DNA of 64,000 nucleotides from Scatosoma sp048465415. Lineage in GTDB: Bacteria > Bacillota > Clostridia > Christensenellales > Borkfalkiaceae. Below, one piece after another: positions 17,742 through 26,337 of this stretch (positions within the stretch are counted from its first letter, which is position 1; every line of letters begins with the position of its first letter). The position numbers and the translations under genes are program-made. Where the stretch lies: NCBI GenBank assembly GCA_048465415.1, contig DBFWLO010000026.1, positions 1 through 64,000 of the forward strand, in the 5' to 3' direction. Under the pieces are notes generated by a model, which had not been told where the DNA came from, did not search any database, and saw only the letters and a program-made list of their open reading frames with translations.

Positions 17742-18014
17742 AAAAAAGCGCCTCTATGCCATACAGTCGATACTATATAGTATAAAGGCGCGGTCAAACG
17801 CTGTTCCACTTTACTTCGAAAAAGCCGAAACTTTTTCCTCGTTTCGCCCGATAACGGGGGCCGCCGCAGAGGATTGGTCTGTCCTGATCACGCGAAAACG
17901 CACGTTCCCCGCGCCCCAAAGAACACACGGCGCGCTTTCAGCCTTCGGCGCGGCCTCTCTGTCAAATCGTTCCCTCGGTACGGATACTCTTTTTTCACTC
18001 GGAATATTCAGTTT
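17742..18014 (-). promoter_or_regulatory. Cysteine T-box leader of cysE-cysS
   Basis: The leader senses uncharged tRNA and controls termination before cysE. On the minus strand, in order: an AGTA-containing Stem I start, ACAGAGAGG, GCTGAAAGC apical-loop motif, and a specifier region with GAACG-TGC, where TGC (17900-17902) reads cysteine. The T-box motif AAGTGGAACAGCG lies at 17799-17811. A terminator stem of about 15 bp with TTTTTT spans 17742-17791. The specifier agrees with both downstream genes. Recognition is by motif order, not by a model search. Confidence 0.9.
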
Positions 18015-18020
18015 TGCTTT

Positions 18021-18049
18021 ATTATACCACGAAGAAGCGAAAAACGCAA
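18021..18049 (-). promoter_or_regulatory. Promoter of the cysE-cysS T-box transcript
   Basis: TTGCGT (18044-18049), a 17-base spacer and TATAAT (18021-18026) on the minus strand, placing the RNA start near 18014. Confidence 0.85.
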
Positions 18050-18101
18050 CCGTTTGAAAGGGATTTTTCCGGTTCCTTCTCCGCCCGCCGCGCTTTCCTC
18101 T

Positions 18102-18737
18102 TTATAATTCCTTGATAAAGAGATTGGTCACTTTATATTCCGCGAGCGCGGCCTTCACCATCTCGGCGTTGTAGACCTTCTTCGCGAGAAGATAGGAGAT
18201 CACCGTGTCCTTGACGAGGGAATAGTCCAGCTCGAAGCCGCTCACGGCGAGGAGATCGAGCGTATCGTCCAAAGAGAGCGAGAGGGCGAGCGCGAGCGAA
18301 AAGATGAGATTTTTCGTCGGGTGATAAGCGCCTTTACAGATCCGCTTCCAGGTAAATTCGTCGATTTGAAGACGCGTTCCCGCTTCCTCCGCCGTGGCGT
18401 TGTATCTCGCGAGCACGACGGGAAGCAATTTTCGGAACGTACGCTTTTCAAACCTCTCTTTGACGCGCGTCCACAGCCCCACCGGCGTAAAGGTAAAGGA
18501 AAAGGTCGTGTCCGTGAGCTTTCCTTTGAGTTCGGCAAGGAGCATGTCTTTATTTTTCTGCGTCGCCAGACGCATTGTCGAGGCGGGCAGAGTATAGGAA
18601 TAGTCCGTACCGTCCTCCCGGCGCTCCGTCGTCTGCATTTTGGGCATTTCATAGCCTTTGAGGATACAGATATGGTCGTAATTCGCGTATTTTTCGCAGA
18701 AATATCCGTCTAAGTCGTCCATAAAATCGAAGGTCAT
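18102..18737 (-). CDS. Uncharacterised protein with C-terminal HTH-like domain
   Basis: A 211-residue soluble protein without a recognised catalytic domain. The N-terminal 70 residues (MTFDFMDDLDGYFCEKYANY, then a Thr/Ser-rich strand region) resemble nothing I know. From about residue 125 it matches the helical, XRE-like domain found at the C-terminus of some clostridial macro-domain and effector proteins: CKGAYHPTKNLIFSLALALS, then DDTLDLLAVSGFELDYSLVK. A role as a DNA-binding or partner-sensing protein is inferred. It has its own promoter at 18809-18837 and no obvious operon partner. Confidence 0.7.
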   Translation of the reverse strand: MTFDFMDDLDGYFCEKYANYDHICILKGYEMPKMQTTERREDGTDYSYTLPASTMRLATQKNKDMLLAELKGKLTDTTFSFTFTPVGLWTRVKERFEKRTFRKLLPVVLARYNATAEEAGTRLQIDEFTWKRICKGAYHPTKNLIFSLALALSLSLDDTLDLLAVSGFELDYSLVKDTVISYLLAKKVYNAEMVKAALAEYKVTNLFIKEL

Positions 18738-18808
18738 TCCGATTTCCTCCCGCGTATTTTTCTCTCCCGGGCCGCCCGGCGCTCCGCAGCAAAGATATAT
18801 ACGTCTTT

Positions 18809-18837
18809 ATTATACCATACCCGCGCAAAAAACGCAA
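18809..18837 (-). promoter_or_regulatory. Promoter of the HTH-like gene
   Basis: TTGCGT (18832-18837), a 17-base spacer and TATAAT (18809-18814) on the minus strand. Confidence 0.75.
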
Positions 18838-18928
18838 ATGATTTGACGGCGGCAAAAATATCCTTCCCTGCCCGTTTTTTCGCATTTTATGTTAGAATTT
18901 ACAAAGTTTTTTTGAAAAACGTTCGTTA

Positions 18929-18957
18929 TTTACTTGATTTTTTGTGATTTTTATGAT
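18929..18957 (+). promoter_or_regulatory. Promoter of the DeoR-family gene
   Basis: TTTACT (18929-18934), a 17-base spacer and TATGAT (18952-18957), about 40 bases before the start codon. Confidence 0.65.
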
Positions 18958-18999
18958 AAATTTGATATATACTGAAAGGAAGATAAGGAGAGTGGCGCG

Positions 19000-19758
19000 A
19001 TGAAAAGAGAACGAATCGAAGACATAGCCGAGCTTTTGGATAAGCGGGGCAAGCTGACGCTGGAACAGCTCGAAGAGTACTTTCCCAACGTTTCGCAGAT
19101 GACGCTGCGGCGGGATCTTTTCCAGCTCGAAGAGGAAGGCAAGATCATTCGCGTGCGCGGCGGAGCGATGTCGGTCAAAGAAGTGCAGAAAGCGTCCGGC
19201 GAGCCGTACACGAAAAAGACGACCATTCACACGGACGAAAAGATCGAGATCGCGCAGAAAGCGGCGGTGCTCGTCGACGAAGGCTCGTCCATTTTCATCG
19301 ACGGCGGCACCACCGCGCTCTATCTCGCCAAAGAGCTCCCCGACATGGTCTGCAACGTTTTCACAAACGGGATCGCGGTAGCCAAAGAACTGGCGCAGAA
19401 AAAGAACGTCACCATCAATCTTCTGGGCGGCCAGCTGATCAAGGAGAACCTCTCCACCGCTTCGCCGATGGCGTCTCTCTATTTCACCGACACCAACTTT
19501 GAGCTGGCGATCATCTCCGCGTCGGCGTTCACCTCCGAAAACGGCTTTTCCTGCGGTTCGCAGATCGAAGCCGACCTTTTGAAACTGGTGCGCAAAAAGG
19601 CGAAATTCCTCTATATGATGCTCGACAGTTCCAAGATCGGCAAAATCATGCCCTACACCTTCGCGCGCCCCGAGGATATCAACGTGCTCATCACGGACGA
19701 ATCCTTCCCCGAATCCCTCAAAGAACAATTCAAAGCGATGGACATCGTCGTCATGTGA
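19000..19758 (+). CDS. DeoR/GlpR family transcriptional regulator
   Basis: A 252-residue sugar-metabolism-type repressor. Residues 1-55 form the DeoR helix-turn-helix (LTLEQLEEYFPNVSQMTLRR), followed by the strand RVRGGAMSV. The remaining part is the effector domain related to phosphosugar isomerases, with IDGGTTALYLAKEL near residue 105 as the ligand loop. It stands alone between a promoter and a terminator, with no sugar kinase or transporter next to it, so the target and effector cannot be named. The start is supported by AAGGAGAG 7 bases upstream. Confidence 0.92.
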   Translation: MKRERIEDIAELLDKRGKLTLEQLEEYFPNVSQMTLRRDLFQLEEEGKIIRVRGGAMSVKEVQKASGEPYTKKTTIHTDEKIEIAQKAAVLVDEGSSIFIDGGTTALYLAKELPDMVCNVFTNGIAVAKELAQKKNVTINLLGGQLIKENLSTASPMASLYFTDTNFELAIISASAFTSENGFSCGSQIEADLLKLVRKKAKFLYMMLDSSKIGKIMPYTFARPEDINVLITDESFPESLKEQFKAMDIVVM

Positions 19759-19779
19759 CGCGCCCCGCAGCCCGCATTT

Positions 19780-19811
19780 CTCCCCGTTTTCGCGGGGAGT
19801 TTTCTGTTTTT
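19780..19811 (+). terminator. Terminator after the DeoR-family gene
   Basis: CTCCCCG and CGGGGAG pair around a 6-base loop, followed by TTTTCTGTTTTT. Confidence 0.8.
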
Positions 19812-19814
19812 CCC

Positions 19815-19843
19815 TTGATTTTTGTCTCGGGTTGATTTATAAT
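19815..19843 (+). promoter_or_regulatory. Promoter of the repeat lipoprotein gene
   Basis: TTGATT (19815-19820), a 17-base spacer and TATAAT (19838-19843), giving a leader of about 22 bases that holds the AGGAGAT ribosome-binding site. Confidence 0.8.
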
Positions 19844-19871
19844 GGAACAAACGATTATTCAGGAGATCCTT

Positions 19872-21191
19872 ATGAAAAAAGTATTGCTTACTCTTTTGTC
19901 GCTTGGTATGCTCGGCGCGCTTGCCGGCGGACTCGCGGCCTGCAAAGACGAACCGGACAAACCCGCCGCGTTCTCGGCGGAAAATTGCCACTGTCTCACC
20001 CAGAACGTTTACGGCGAGAACGTCTGCGACCATTGCGGCGCCACTCTTTACGAAGGTACGATCACCTACGAACTTTCTAAAAACGAAAAATATTACATAG
20101 CCTCCGGCGGGACAGACATAGGCGAAGAACTGATTCTCCCCGCTTACTATAAAGCGCGCGGAGACGAGGAGTATCTGCCCGTATTGGAAGCCAGTTGCTT
20201 CTCTTCTCTGTACCTGAAAAAAGTGGAACTTTCGCCGATTGTCGAAGAGGTGAATCTCCCGCGCACGGACGGAATCGAAGAACTCACTGCGCCCGAAAAC
20301 AGTCTCCATTTTTCGACAAAAGACAACGTCCTCTTCGATAAATCGGGAGAAAAACTGACCTACTATCTCCCGTCTAAAAAGAACGCAACCTATGCCGTTC
20401 CCTTGGGCGTCAAAGAAATTTGGAAATCCGCTTTCGAAAATTGCAAAAACCTCAAATTCATATATCTTCCCCAAGGCGTGGAACGAATCGGCGTTGCGGC
20501 CTTTGCACAATGCACAAACCTCACCACCGTCACCTTTCCCGAAGGTGTTAAGAGAATCGGAAGCGCCGCGTTCCATTCTTGTGCAAGTCTCGCCGCCGTC
20601 ACCCTTCCCAACAGTCTGAAAATAATCGAACCCGGCGTATTTTCTTATTCCGGTCTCGAAAAGATCGCAATTCCCGCAGGAGTCACAACGCTCGGGGAAA
20701 GCAGTTTCTACTATTGTACTGCCTTAACGGAAGTACAAATTTCCGAAACCTCTCAGCTTCAAGTCATCGGGAATGAAGCGTTTGAAGGGTGTATCGCCCT
20801 CTCATCCTTTACGTTACCCGATACAGTCACAGAACTGTCAAGCTACACTTTTTACGATTGTGCGAGCCTGAAAACCATAAATATTTCCGCAACGAGCAAA
20901 TTGCAAAAAATCGGCTACTTTTGTTTTGGAAATTGTACGTCTCTTACGGACTTTACTATCCCGCAAGCGGTTATCCAGATCGAAGAACGAGCCTTTGCCA
21001 ACTGCAAAGGTATCAAAAGCATCGTCATTCCCCGCAATGTTCAAATCATGGGATATAATATTTTTTACAACTGGACAAAAGAACAGACTGTCTATGTCTT
21101 TTTTGAAAAAGACCGGTTTCCCGAACAGTGGATGGAGAATTGGAGCGGTTACTCTGGCCCTTCTATCGTTTACGGTTATCAGGGAACCTGA
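19872..21191 (+). CDS. BspA-type leucine-rich repeat lipoprotein
   Basis: A 439-residue surface lipoprotein. The signal peptide ends in a lipobox, GGLAAC, with the lipid-modified cysteine at residue 24. A short cysteine cluster follows (NCHC, then CDHCGA), which could bind a metal. From about residue 160 the protein is a BspA-like leucine-rich repeat array, with copies of the GVKRIGSAAFHSCASLAAVT pattern about every 23 residues. Such repeats mediate adhesion or protein binding in gut bacteria and protists. A broken paralogue lies at 52761-53296. The ligand is unknown. The start has AGGAGAT 4 bases before the ATG. Confidence 0.9.
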   Translation: MKKVLLTLLSLGMLGALAGGLAACKDEPDKPAAFSAENCHCLTQNVYGENVCDHCGATLYEGTITYELSKNEKYYIASGGTDIGEELILPAYYKARGDEEYLPVLEASCFSSLYLKKVELSPIVEEVNLPRTDGIEELTAPENSLHFSTKDNVLFDKSGEKLTYYLPSKKNATYAVPLGVKEIWKSAFENCKNLKFIYLPQGVERIGVAAFAQCTNLTTVTFPEGVKRIGSAAFHSCASLAAVTLPNSLKIIEPGVFSYSGLEKIAIPAGVTTLGESSFYYCTALTEVQISETSQLQVIGNEAFEGCIALSSFTLPDTVTELSSYTFYDCASLKTINISATSKLQKIGYFCFGNCTSLTDFTIPQAVIQIEERAFANCKGIKSIVIPRNVQIMGYNIFYNWTKEQTVYVFFEKDRFPEQWMENWSGYSGPSIVYGYQGT

Positions 21192-21231
21192 GAAGCCTTT
21201 CATTTCGTCTGCCAATGCTCCGGGCAAACAG

Positions 21232-21268
21232 ACGCCCCGCCGGGCAATCCGGCGGGGCGTAACTTTTT
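21232..21268 (+). terminator. Terminator after the repeat lipoprotein
   Basis: A perfect 12-bp stem (ACGCCCCGCCGG and complement), a 5-base loop, then AACTTTTT. It lies between two converging genes. Confidence 0.88.
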
Positions 21269-21296
21269 ATAAATCCCAAATGCGAAGCCGGAAATT

Positions 21297-22766
21297 TTAT
21301 TCTTCCGTCTTTTTCGCGCTTTGATTTTCTTTCTCCGCCTGTTCCGCGTCGATCGCGGCTTCCGCGCGCTCGATCTCCTTGCCCGCGTCCTTATCTTTGA
21401 GGATCAGGTTGAGCACGATGCCGAGGATCATCGCCACCGCCGTGGAGGTGATGGTGATGCTCTGCGAACCGACGGGAATGACGATCTGCAAGCCGCCGAT
21501 CCCCGCGACGAGAATCACGGCCGCGATGAAAATATTTCTCGTCCTGCCGAAATCGATATGCTCGTTGATCAGCATCTTGACGCCGGAAGAAGCGATGAAG
21601 CCGTAGAGAATCAGGGAGACGCCGCCGGTCACGCAGGCGGGGATCGTCTCGACGACGCACATGATCGGACTGATGAACCCGAGAATGATCGTCAGAATCG
21701 AAGCCAAAATGATGACGTTCACGGACGCGATCTTCGTGACGCCGACGACCGCGACGTTCTCGCCGTAAGTCGTGTTCGCGCAGCCGCATAAGCCGCCCGA
21801 AACGGCAGTCGCCACGCCGTCGCCGATCAGGGTGCGGGTGAGTCCGGGATCCTTCAAAAGATCCTTGTGAATGATGCCGGAGAGGTTGAGATGATCGCCG
21901 ATGTGCTCGCAGATCGTGACGAACGCGACGGGCGCGAAGGCCATGACGACGGTGACGATCTGGCTCGGAGCGAAGGTGCCGTTGTTCCATTGGAGGAAAG
22001 CGAAGCAGTCGTAACCGATAAAGCTCTTCACGGAAATTTCCTTGAAGTTATCGACGACGGGCGCGAAGTTGATGATCTGCGCGTACTGCCAGTCGAAGCC
22101 GTAATACCCGATGAGGGTGATGACAAGAGCCAGGACGTAGCCGCTCGCCATGCCGATGACGAAGGGAATGAGCGAGAACATCTTTTTCCCGTAATAGGCG
22201 GTGAGGGCGGTGACGGCCATCGCCACGATCCCGCAGAGTACGGCGAGGAGGTTGTAACTGCCGCCGGAGCTGGTGAGGTTGGAAACCGCGGAGCCGGCGA
22301 GCCCCAGACCGATGACCATGATCACGGGCCCGACGACGATCGTGGGCAGGAGCTTGAACAGCCATTTGGTGCCGACCTTTTTGATGATCAGGGCGACGAC
22401 GACGTAGATCGCGCCGACGATGAGCATGCCGATGGCGAGCGCCGCGTAGTTGCCCGTCGCGCCGTCGGCGGGGTTCGCGTCCAGCGTAAACGCCGTCACC
22501 ATCGAACTGATGTAGGCGAACGAACTGGCGAGCACGACCGGCGACTTCTTTTGAGTGCAGAAGATGTAGATCAGCGTGCCGATACCCGCGGAAATGATCG
22601 TGGCGGGAATGGAGGTGCCCACGAGCAGGGGAACGGTGATGCAGGCGACGAACATGGCGAGAATGTGCTGAATCGAGAGCATGATCCACTGGGATTTTTT
22701 CCGGGGATTCTCGTCGACGTCGAGCACAAGATCGCTTTTGGCGGGTGTGTTTTCCACGTTTTCCAT
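21297..22766 (-). CDS. uraA: Uracil permease (NCS2 family)
   Basis: A 489-residue nucleobase:proton symporter with about 14 membrane segments. The family signature EHIGDHLNLSGII is followed by TYGENVAVVGVTK, which points to uracil rather than xanthine. The cytoplasmic C-terminus is charged and Glu/Lys-rich. The ATG at 22766 is chosen over one at 22823 because GGAG lies nearby and the N-terminus is a normal length. The promoter is at 22938-22967, giving a leader of about 160 bases. I found no clear PyrR-binding motif in it. It is not in an operon with pyrimidine genes. Confidence 0.92.
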   Translation of the reverse strand: MENVENTPAKSDLVLDVDENPRKKSQWIMLSIQHILAMFVACITVPLLVGTSIPATIISAGIGTLIYIFCTQKKSPVVLASSFAYISSMVTAFTLDANPADGATGNYAALAIGMLIVGAIYVVVALIIKKVGTKWLFKLLPTIVVGPVIMVIGLGLAGSAVSNLTSSGGSYNLLAVLCGIVAMAVTALTAYYGKKMFSLIPFVIGMASGYVLALVITLIGYYGFDWQYAQIINFAPVVDNFKEISVKSFIGYDCFAFLQWNNGTFAPSQIVTVVMAFAPVAFVTICEHIGDHLNLSGIIHKDLLKDPGLTRTLIGDGVATAVSGGLCGCANTTYGENVAVVGVTKIASVNVIILASILTIILGFISPIMCVVETIPACVTGGVSLILYGFIASSGVKMLINEHIDFGRTRNIFIAAVILVAGIGGLQIVIPVGSQSITITSTAVAMILGIVLNLILKDKDAGKEIERAEAAIDAEQAEKENQSAKKTEE

Positions 22767-22937
22767 AAAGACTTCTCCTATGTATGGATTTTTTCTTAAA
22801 AGCCCGAAAAAAGTCCCTTGCAAAAGCCGACCGGGAAGTGCGGAAACAAAGAAATCTTCTTTATTTTCGAATAGTCTTGGTTTGCAAAGGAGCGTCGTTT
22901 CGGATCTTTTTCCTGCGTTCTTACACTTATTTTTATC

Positions 22938-22967
22938 ATAATATCACTTTTCCAACACATTTGTCAA
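22938..22967 (-). promoter_or_regulatory. uraA promoter
   Basis: TTGACA (22962-22967), an 18-base spacer and TATTAT (22938-22943) on the minus strand. Confidence 0.8.
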
Positions 22968-22976
22968 GTAAAAACT

Positions 22977-23012
22977 TTCGCCCGGACGCGATTATTTTTG
23001 CGTCCGGGCGAA
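22977..23012 (-). terminator. Terminator after the SSB-like gene
   Basis: A perfect 13-bp stem, TTCGCCCGGACGC with its complement, and a T-rich loop, followed on the minus strand by AGTTTTTAC. Confidence 0.85.
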
Positions 23013-23055
23013 ATAAAATTTTCCATATTTTTCGTTTCTTCGATAACGTGCTTTT

Positions 23056-23772
23056 TTATACGATACTGTCGCTCATCTGCGCGTTCTGATCGGCCGCGGC
23101 GGAGCTTTGCAGGGTATAGAGATCGAACTCGCTGTCGATGTCGAAATCCTCGGCGTTGTCGAAGGCCGCGAGCTTGGAAACGGAGACTTCGTAAGCGGTC
23201 ATCGTCTTGGTTTCCGTCTCGGAGAGCCGTTTCTGATATTCCCGGCTCTGGATCCGGCCGGAAATAGCCACTTTATCGCCCACGCCGAGATTTTTGACGA
23301 AGCGGGCGTTTCTGCCCCACGCGATGCAGGGAATATAATCGGATTTGTTATAGGCGCGGTTGACCGCGATGAGAATGTCCGCGATTTCGCGGTTGAACGG
23401 GGTGGTGCGGTAGACGGGCGGCTTGCAGATATAGCCGCTCAGCAGAATACTGTTGGGATTTTTACCGGGGATCTCTTCGAGAATCTCGCGCACGAACACC
23501 GTCAGCATGAGTCTCGATTTCCCGCTTTCGAGTTTATTGTAGCTGCGGAACTGCCCCAAAGCGCAGATATTGGAGCCGCGCTTCAATTCCGAGCCTTCGA
23601 TCAGCCGCTCGGAAACGGTGATCGGAAGAATATCCGCCTGTCCCGAAAGACGCATTACGCGCACGAAAAATTCATAAAAGCCCTCCCCGTACACTTCGTG
23701 CGAGAATACCGCGTCGCTCACGATTTCGCCCATGATGTAAACCTTATTGTTTTTTTCTGCTACGTAATTCAT
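23056..23772 (-). CDS. SSB-like protein with two OB folds
   Basis: A 238-residue protein resembling single-stranded DNA-binding proteins but built as a tandem. Residues 1-100 (NNKVYIMGEIVSDAVF and onward) and 110-205 (NSILLSGYICKPPVYRTTPF, then DYIPCIAWGRNARFVKN) each look like an OB fold; the second is the closer match to SSB. The C-terminus is acidic but lacks the DDDIPF-like partner-binding tip of the replicative SSB. It may therefore be an accessory SSB rather than the main one. The start at 23772 follows GGAGG, preferred over 23802. Confidence 0.75.
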   Translation of the reverse strand: MNYVAEKNNKVYIMGEIVSDAVFSHEVYGEGFYEFFVRVMRLSGQADILPITVSERLIEGSELKRGSNICALGQFRSYNKLESGKSRLMLTVFVREILEEIPGKNPNSILLSGYICKPPVYRTTPFNREIADILIAVNRAYNKSDYIPCIAWGRNARFVKNLGVGDKVAISGRIQSREYQKRLSETETKTMTAYEVSVSKLAAFDNAEDFDIDSEFDLYTLQSSAAADQNAQMSDSIV

Positions 23773-23804
23773 AAAAACCTCCGATTTTGTTTTTCTTTGC
23801 ATGC

Positions 23805-23834
23805 GTATCGAATGAAAATAATCTGTTTCAAGGC
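23805..23834 (+). repeat. Inverted repeat flanking the deacetylase gene (left copy)
   Basis: GTATCGAATGAAAATAATCT and ten further bases recur in inverted orientation at 24644-24673, with one mismatch in 30. The right copy contains the start codon and first codons of the deacetylase; this left copy lies beyond the gene's stop. Confidence 0.85.
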
Positions 23835-23892
23835 CCTTTTCCCCGGGCGGCTCTTTTTCCCTTTGCTTCCTTTCGTCAAATACCCGTATCCG

Positions 23893-24666
23893 TCATTTCG
23901 CTTCCGCGGGGTGTTGTTTGCCCGCCGAATCGATGACGTAATTCTCGCGGTAGATGAGTTCCCCGATGGGCACGAATTCATAGCCGCGGTTTTTGAGCGT
24001 CGAAAAAACGAGCGGCAGCGCCTCCGCCGTATGCAGGCCGTTGTTGTGGCAGAGAATGATCGAGCCGGGCTTGACGCCGTTGATGATGCGCATCGCGATG
24101 TCCGTCGCGGAAAGATTCTTCCAGTCCAGAGAATCCACGTCCCATTGAATGGGATAGATGTTCATGGAATTGGCGGTGTCGATGAGCAGATTGTCATAGT
24201 CGCCGTAGGGCGGCCGGAACAGATCCACCTTCTTGCCCGTCACCGCGGTGATCGCCGCGGACGAGGAGGCGAGCTCTTCGCGGATCTCGCTTTCGCTCTG
24301 CTTGCTCATGTAAGAGTGCGTCTTGCTGTGCGTGCCGATCTCGTGTCCCGCCTCGTCGATCTTTTTCACGTATTCGGGATACTTCTCCGTCCAGAATTGC
24401 ACCATAAAAAAGGTGCAGCGCACATCGTTTTGCTCCATCGCCGTCAAGAGCGCGTCCGTGTGCTCCGTACCCCATGCGCAGTCGAAGGAAATGGAGATCT
24501 TTTTCTCCTCCTTCTCCACCGAATAAATAGGCAGCGAACGCGCGGTCGTAATCGTATTCACCGCATACGCGCCTACCTCGCGCATGACGAACATCACGGC
24601 CAGCGTCAAAGCGAGAAGGCCCACGCCGCCCAGGAAACGTTTTGCCTTAAAACAGATTATTTTCAT
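23893..24666 (-). CDS. Polysaccharide deacetylase, PdaB-like
   Basis: A membrane-anchored NodB-type deacetylase predicted to remove acetyl groups from peptidoglycan, probably spore cortex. The 257 residues start with a signal anchor (MKIICFKAKRFLGGVGLLAL), then the NodB domain: ISFDCAWGTEHT with the catalytic Asp at about residue 61, GTHSKTHSYM metal-binding histidines, RPPYGDYDN near 155, and LCHNNG near the end. The FDCAWG form and length recall PdaB of sporulating Firmicutes. The gene is bounded by a 30-bp inverted repeat (23805-23834, 24644-24673) that includes the start codon. Confidence 0.9.
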   Translation of the reverse strand: MKIICFKAKRFLGGVGLLALTLAVMFVMREVGAYAVNTITTARSLPIYSVEKEEKKISISFDCAWGTEHTDALLTAMEQNDVRCTFFMVQFWTEKYPEYVKKIDEAGHEIGTHSKTHSYMSKQSESEIREELASSSAAITAVTGKKVDLFRPPYGDYDNLLIDTANSMNIYPIQWDVDSLDWKNLSATDIAMRIINGVKPGSIILCHNNGLHTAEALPLVFSTLKNRGYEFVPIGELIYRENYVIDSAGKQHPAEAK

Positions 24667-24673
24667 TCGATAC
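24644..24673 (-). repeat. Inverted repeat flanking the deacetylase gene (right copy)
   Basis: Partner of 23805-23834. It covers the bases just upstream of the deacetylase start and the first seven codons. The two copies enclose about 810 bases. Confidence 0.85.
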
Positions 24674-24880
24674 CTCAATGCTATCAAATTTTATCGGTCG
24701 AGAAATCGGGAGTCGGCGGGAAATTTGTCTTATTTTGTCGATTCTCCTCCGCCGCCCTCTTCCGCCTTCCCTTTATTCTATGGACGCGCCCGCCCGTTTA
24801 TGCCTGCCTGTCTTCCTTCTTTTCCTCACGCCTCTCCTTTTCTTCCCTCCACTCCGCCGCCGGAATATGCTTCCAAACGC

Positions 24881-24909
24881 TTGACAACCGCGTTCGGCTG
24901 TGATATGAT
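24881..24909 (+). promoter_or_regulatory. First promoter of the arsR-ABC operon
   Basis: TTGACA (24881-24886), a 17-base spacer and TATGAT (24904-24909). The first hairpin motif, at 24917-24938, starts at about the transcription start. Confidence 0.8.
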
Positions 24910-24916
24910 AAAAGAG

Positions 24917-24938
24917 TATTTAGACTGTTATCTAAATA
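24917..24938 (+). promoter_or_regulatory. Operator or hairpin site 1 upstream of arsR
   Basis: TATTTAGA, then CTGTTA, then TCTAAATA: a perfect 8-bp inverted repeat around a 6-base centre. The centre is identical to that of site 2 at 25044-25057, while the arms differ. Confidence 0.6.
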
Positions 24939-24984
24939 AACATAAGGGCCGCGAAAAAATTTTTCCGCACTTCGTTAAAATCTG

Positions 24985-25013
24985 TTGACAAACTGAAATT
25001 CTTATGATATTAT
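24985..25013 (+). promoter_or_regulatory. Second promoter of the arsR-ABC operon
   Basis: TTGACA (24985-24990), a 17-base spacer and TATTAT (25008-25013), about 75 bases before the arsR start codon. Confidence 0.8.
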
Positions 25014-25043
25014 TTTAATATCAAATAAATATAAAAGCACATG

Positions 25044-25057
25044 CGGACTGTTATCCG
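25044..25057 (+). promoter_or_regulatory. Operator or hairpin site 2 upstream of arsR
   Basis: CGGA, then CTGTTA, then TCCG. It shares GACTGTTATC with site 1, and its arm differences from site 1 are compensatory. It lies just upstream of the ribosome-binding site. Confidence 0.55.
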
Positions 25058-25089
25058 AATAAAGGCAAAGAGGAAGGAGGAACGGGGAG

Positions 25090-25464
25090 TTGCGCGACGT
25101 ATGGGAAGCGATGAGCGATAAAACGCGGCGGGAGATCCTGGCGATGCTGAACCGCCGGGCTTTGAGCGCGGGAGAAATCGCGGACCGCTTCCGACTCACC
25201 CGGGCGACCGTTTCCCACCACCTGTCCGTGCTCAAAGCGGCGGAACTGGTAGAGACGAAGCGGCGGGCGCAGACGGTCATCTATTCGCTGAACGCGAACA
25301 CGTTCCAAGCCTTTTTAAAGACGGTGAACGACTTTTTCTCCGACAAGAATTTCAAGGGGAGTGCGGAGGAATCCCCTTGCGGCCGCTCCGCAGCGGAGCG
25401 GCACGAAAAAATCCCCGTCCCCCAAGACGAAGGAGCAGACTCGGTCTCAACCAAAATACTATAA
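25090..25464 (+). CDS. ArsR family repressor
   Basis: A 124-residue winged-helix regulator (MRDVWEAMSDKTRREILAML, then LTRATVSHHLSVLKAAELVE) of the SdpR/YvbA-like branch, without the cysteine metal site of classic ArsR proteins. It probably represses its own operon, which continues into an ABC transporter. The start is a TTG at 25090, fixed by AAGGAGG nine bases upstream; no ATG fits. After the winged helix the tail becomes rich in Gly, Ser, Glu and Pro and looks disordered, longer than usual. Two tandem promoters and two hairpin motifs lie upstream. Confidence 0.88.
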   Translation: MRDVWEAMSDKTRREILAMLNRRALSAGEIADRFRLTRATVSHHLSVLKAAELVETKRRAQTVIYSLNANTFQAFLKTVNDFFSDKNFKGSAEESPCGRSAAERHEKIPVPQDEGADSVSTKIL

Positions 25465-25473
25465 GGAGCTCTT

Positions 25474-26333
<860 letters not shown>

Positions 26334-26337
<4 letters not shown>

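Noticed and set aside
22768..22937. PyrR-type attenuator in the uraA leader
   Set aside because: I found no PyrR-binding motif and no clear terminator/antiterminator pair; the leader is simply unexplained.
23056..23772. Two-OB protein as the main replicative SSB
   Set aside because: The C-terminal acidic tip lacks the partner-binding motif, and the gene is not between rpsF and rpsR.
23813..23900. Plus-strand start MKIICFKA after the deacetylase gene
   Set aside because: It is the inverted-repeat copy of the deacetylase start. No promoter or ribosome-binding site precedes it on the plus strand, and the frame is the shadow of the deacetylase gene.
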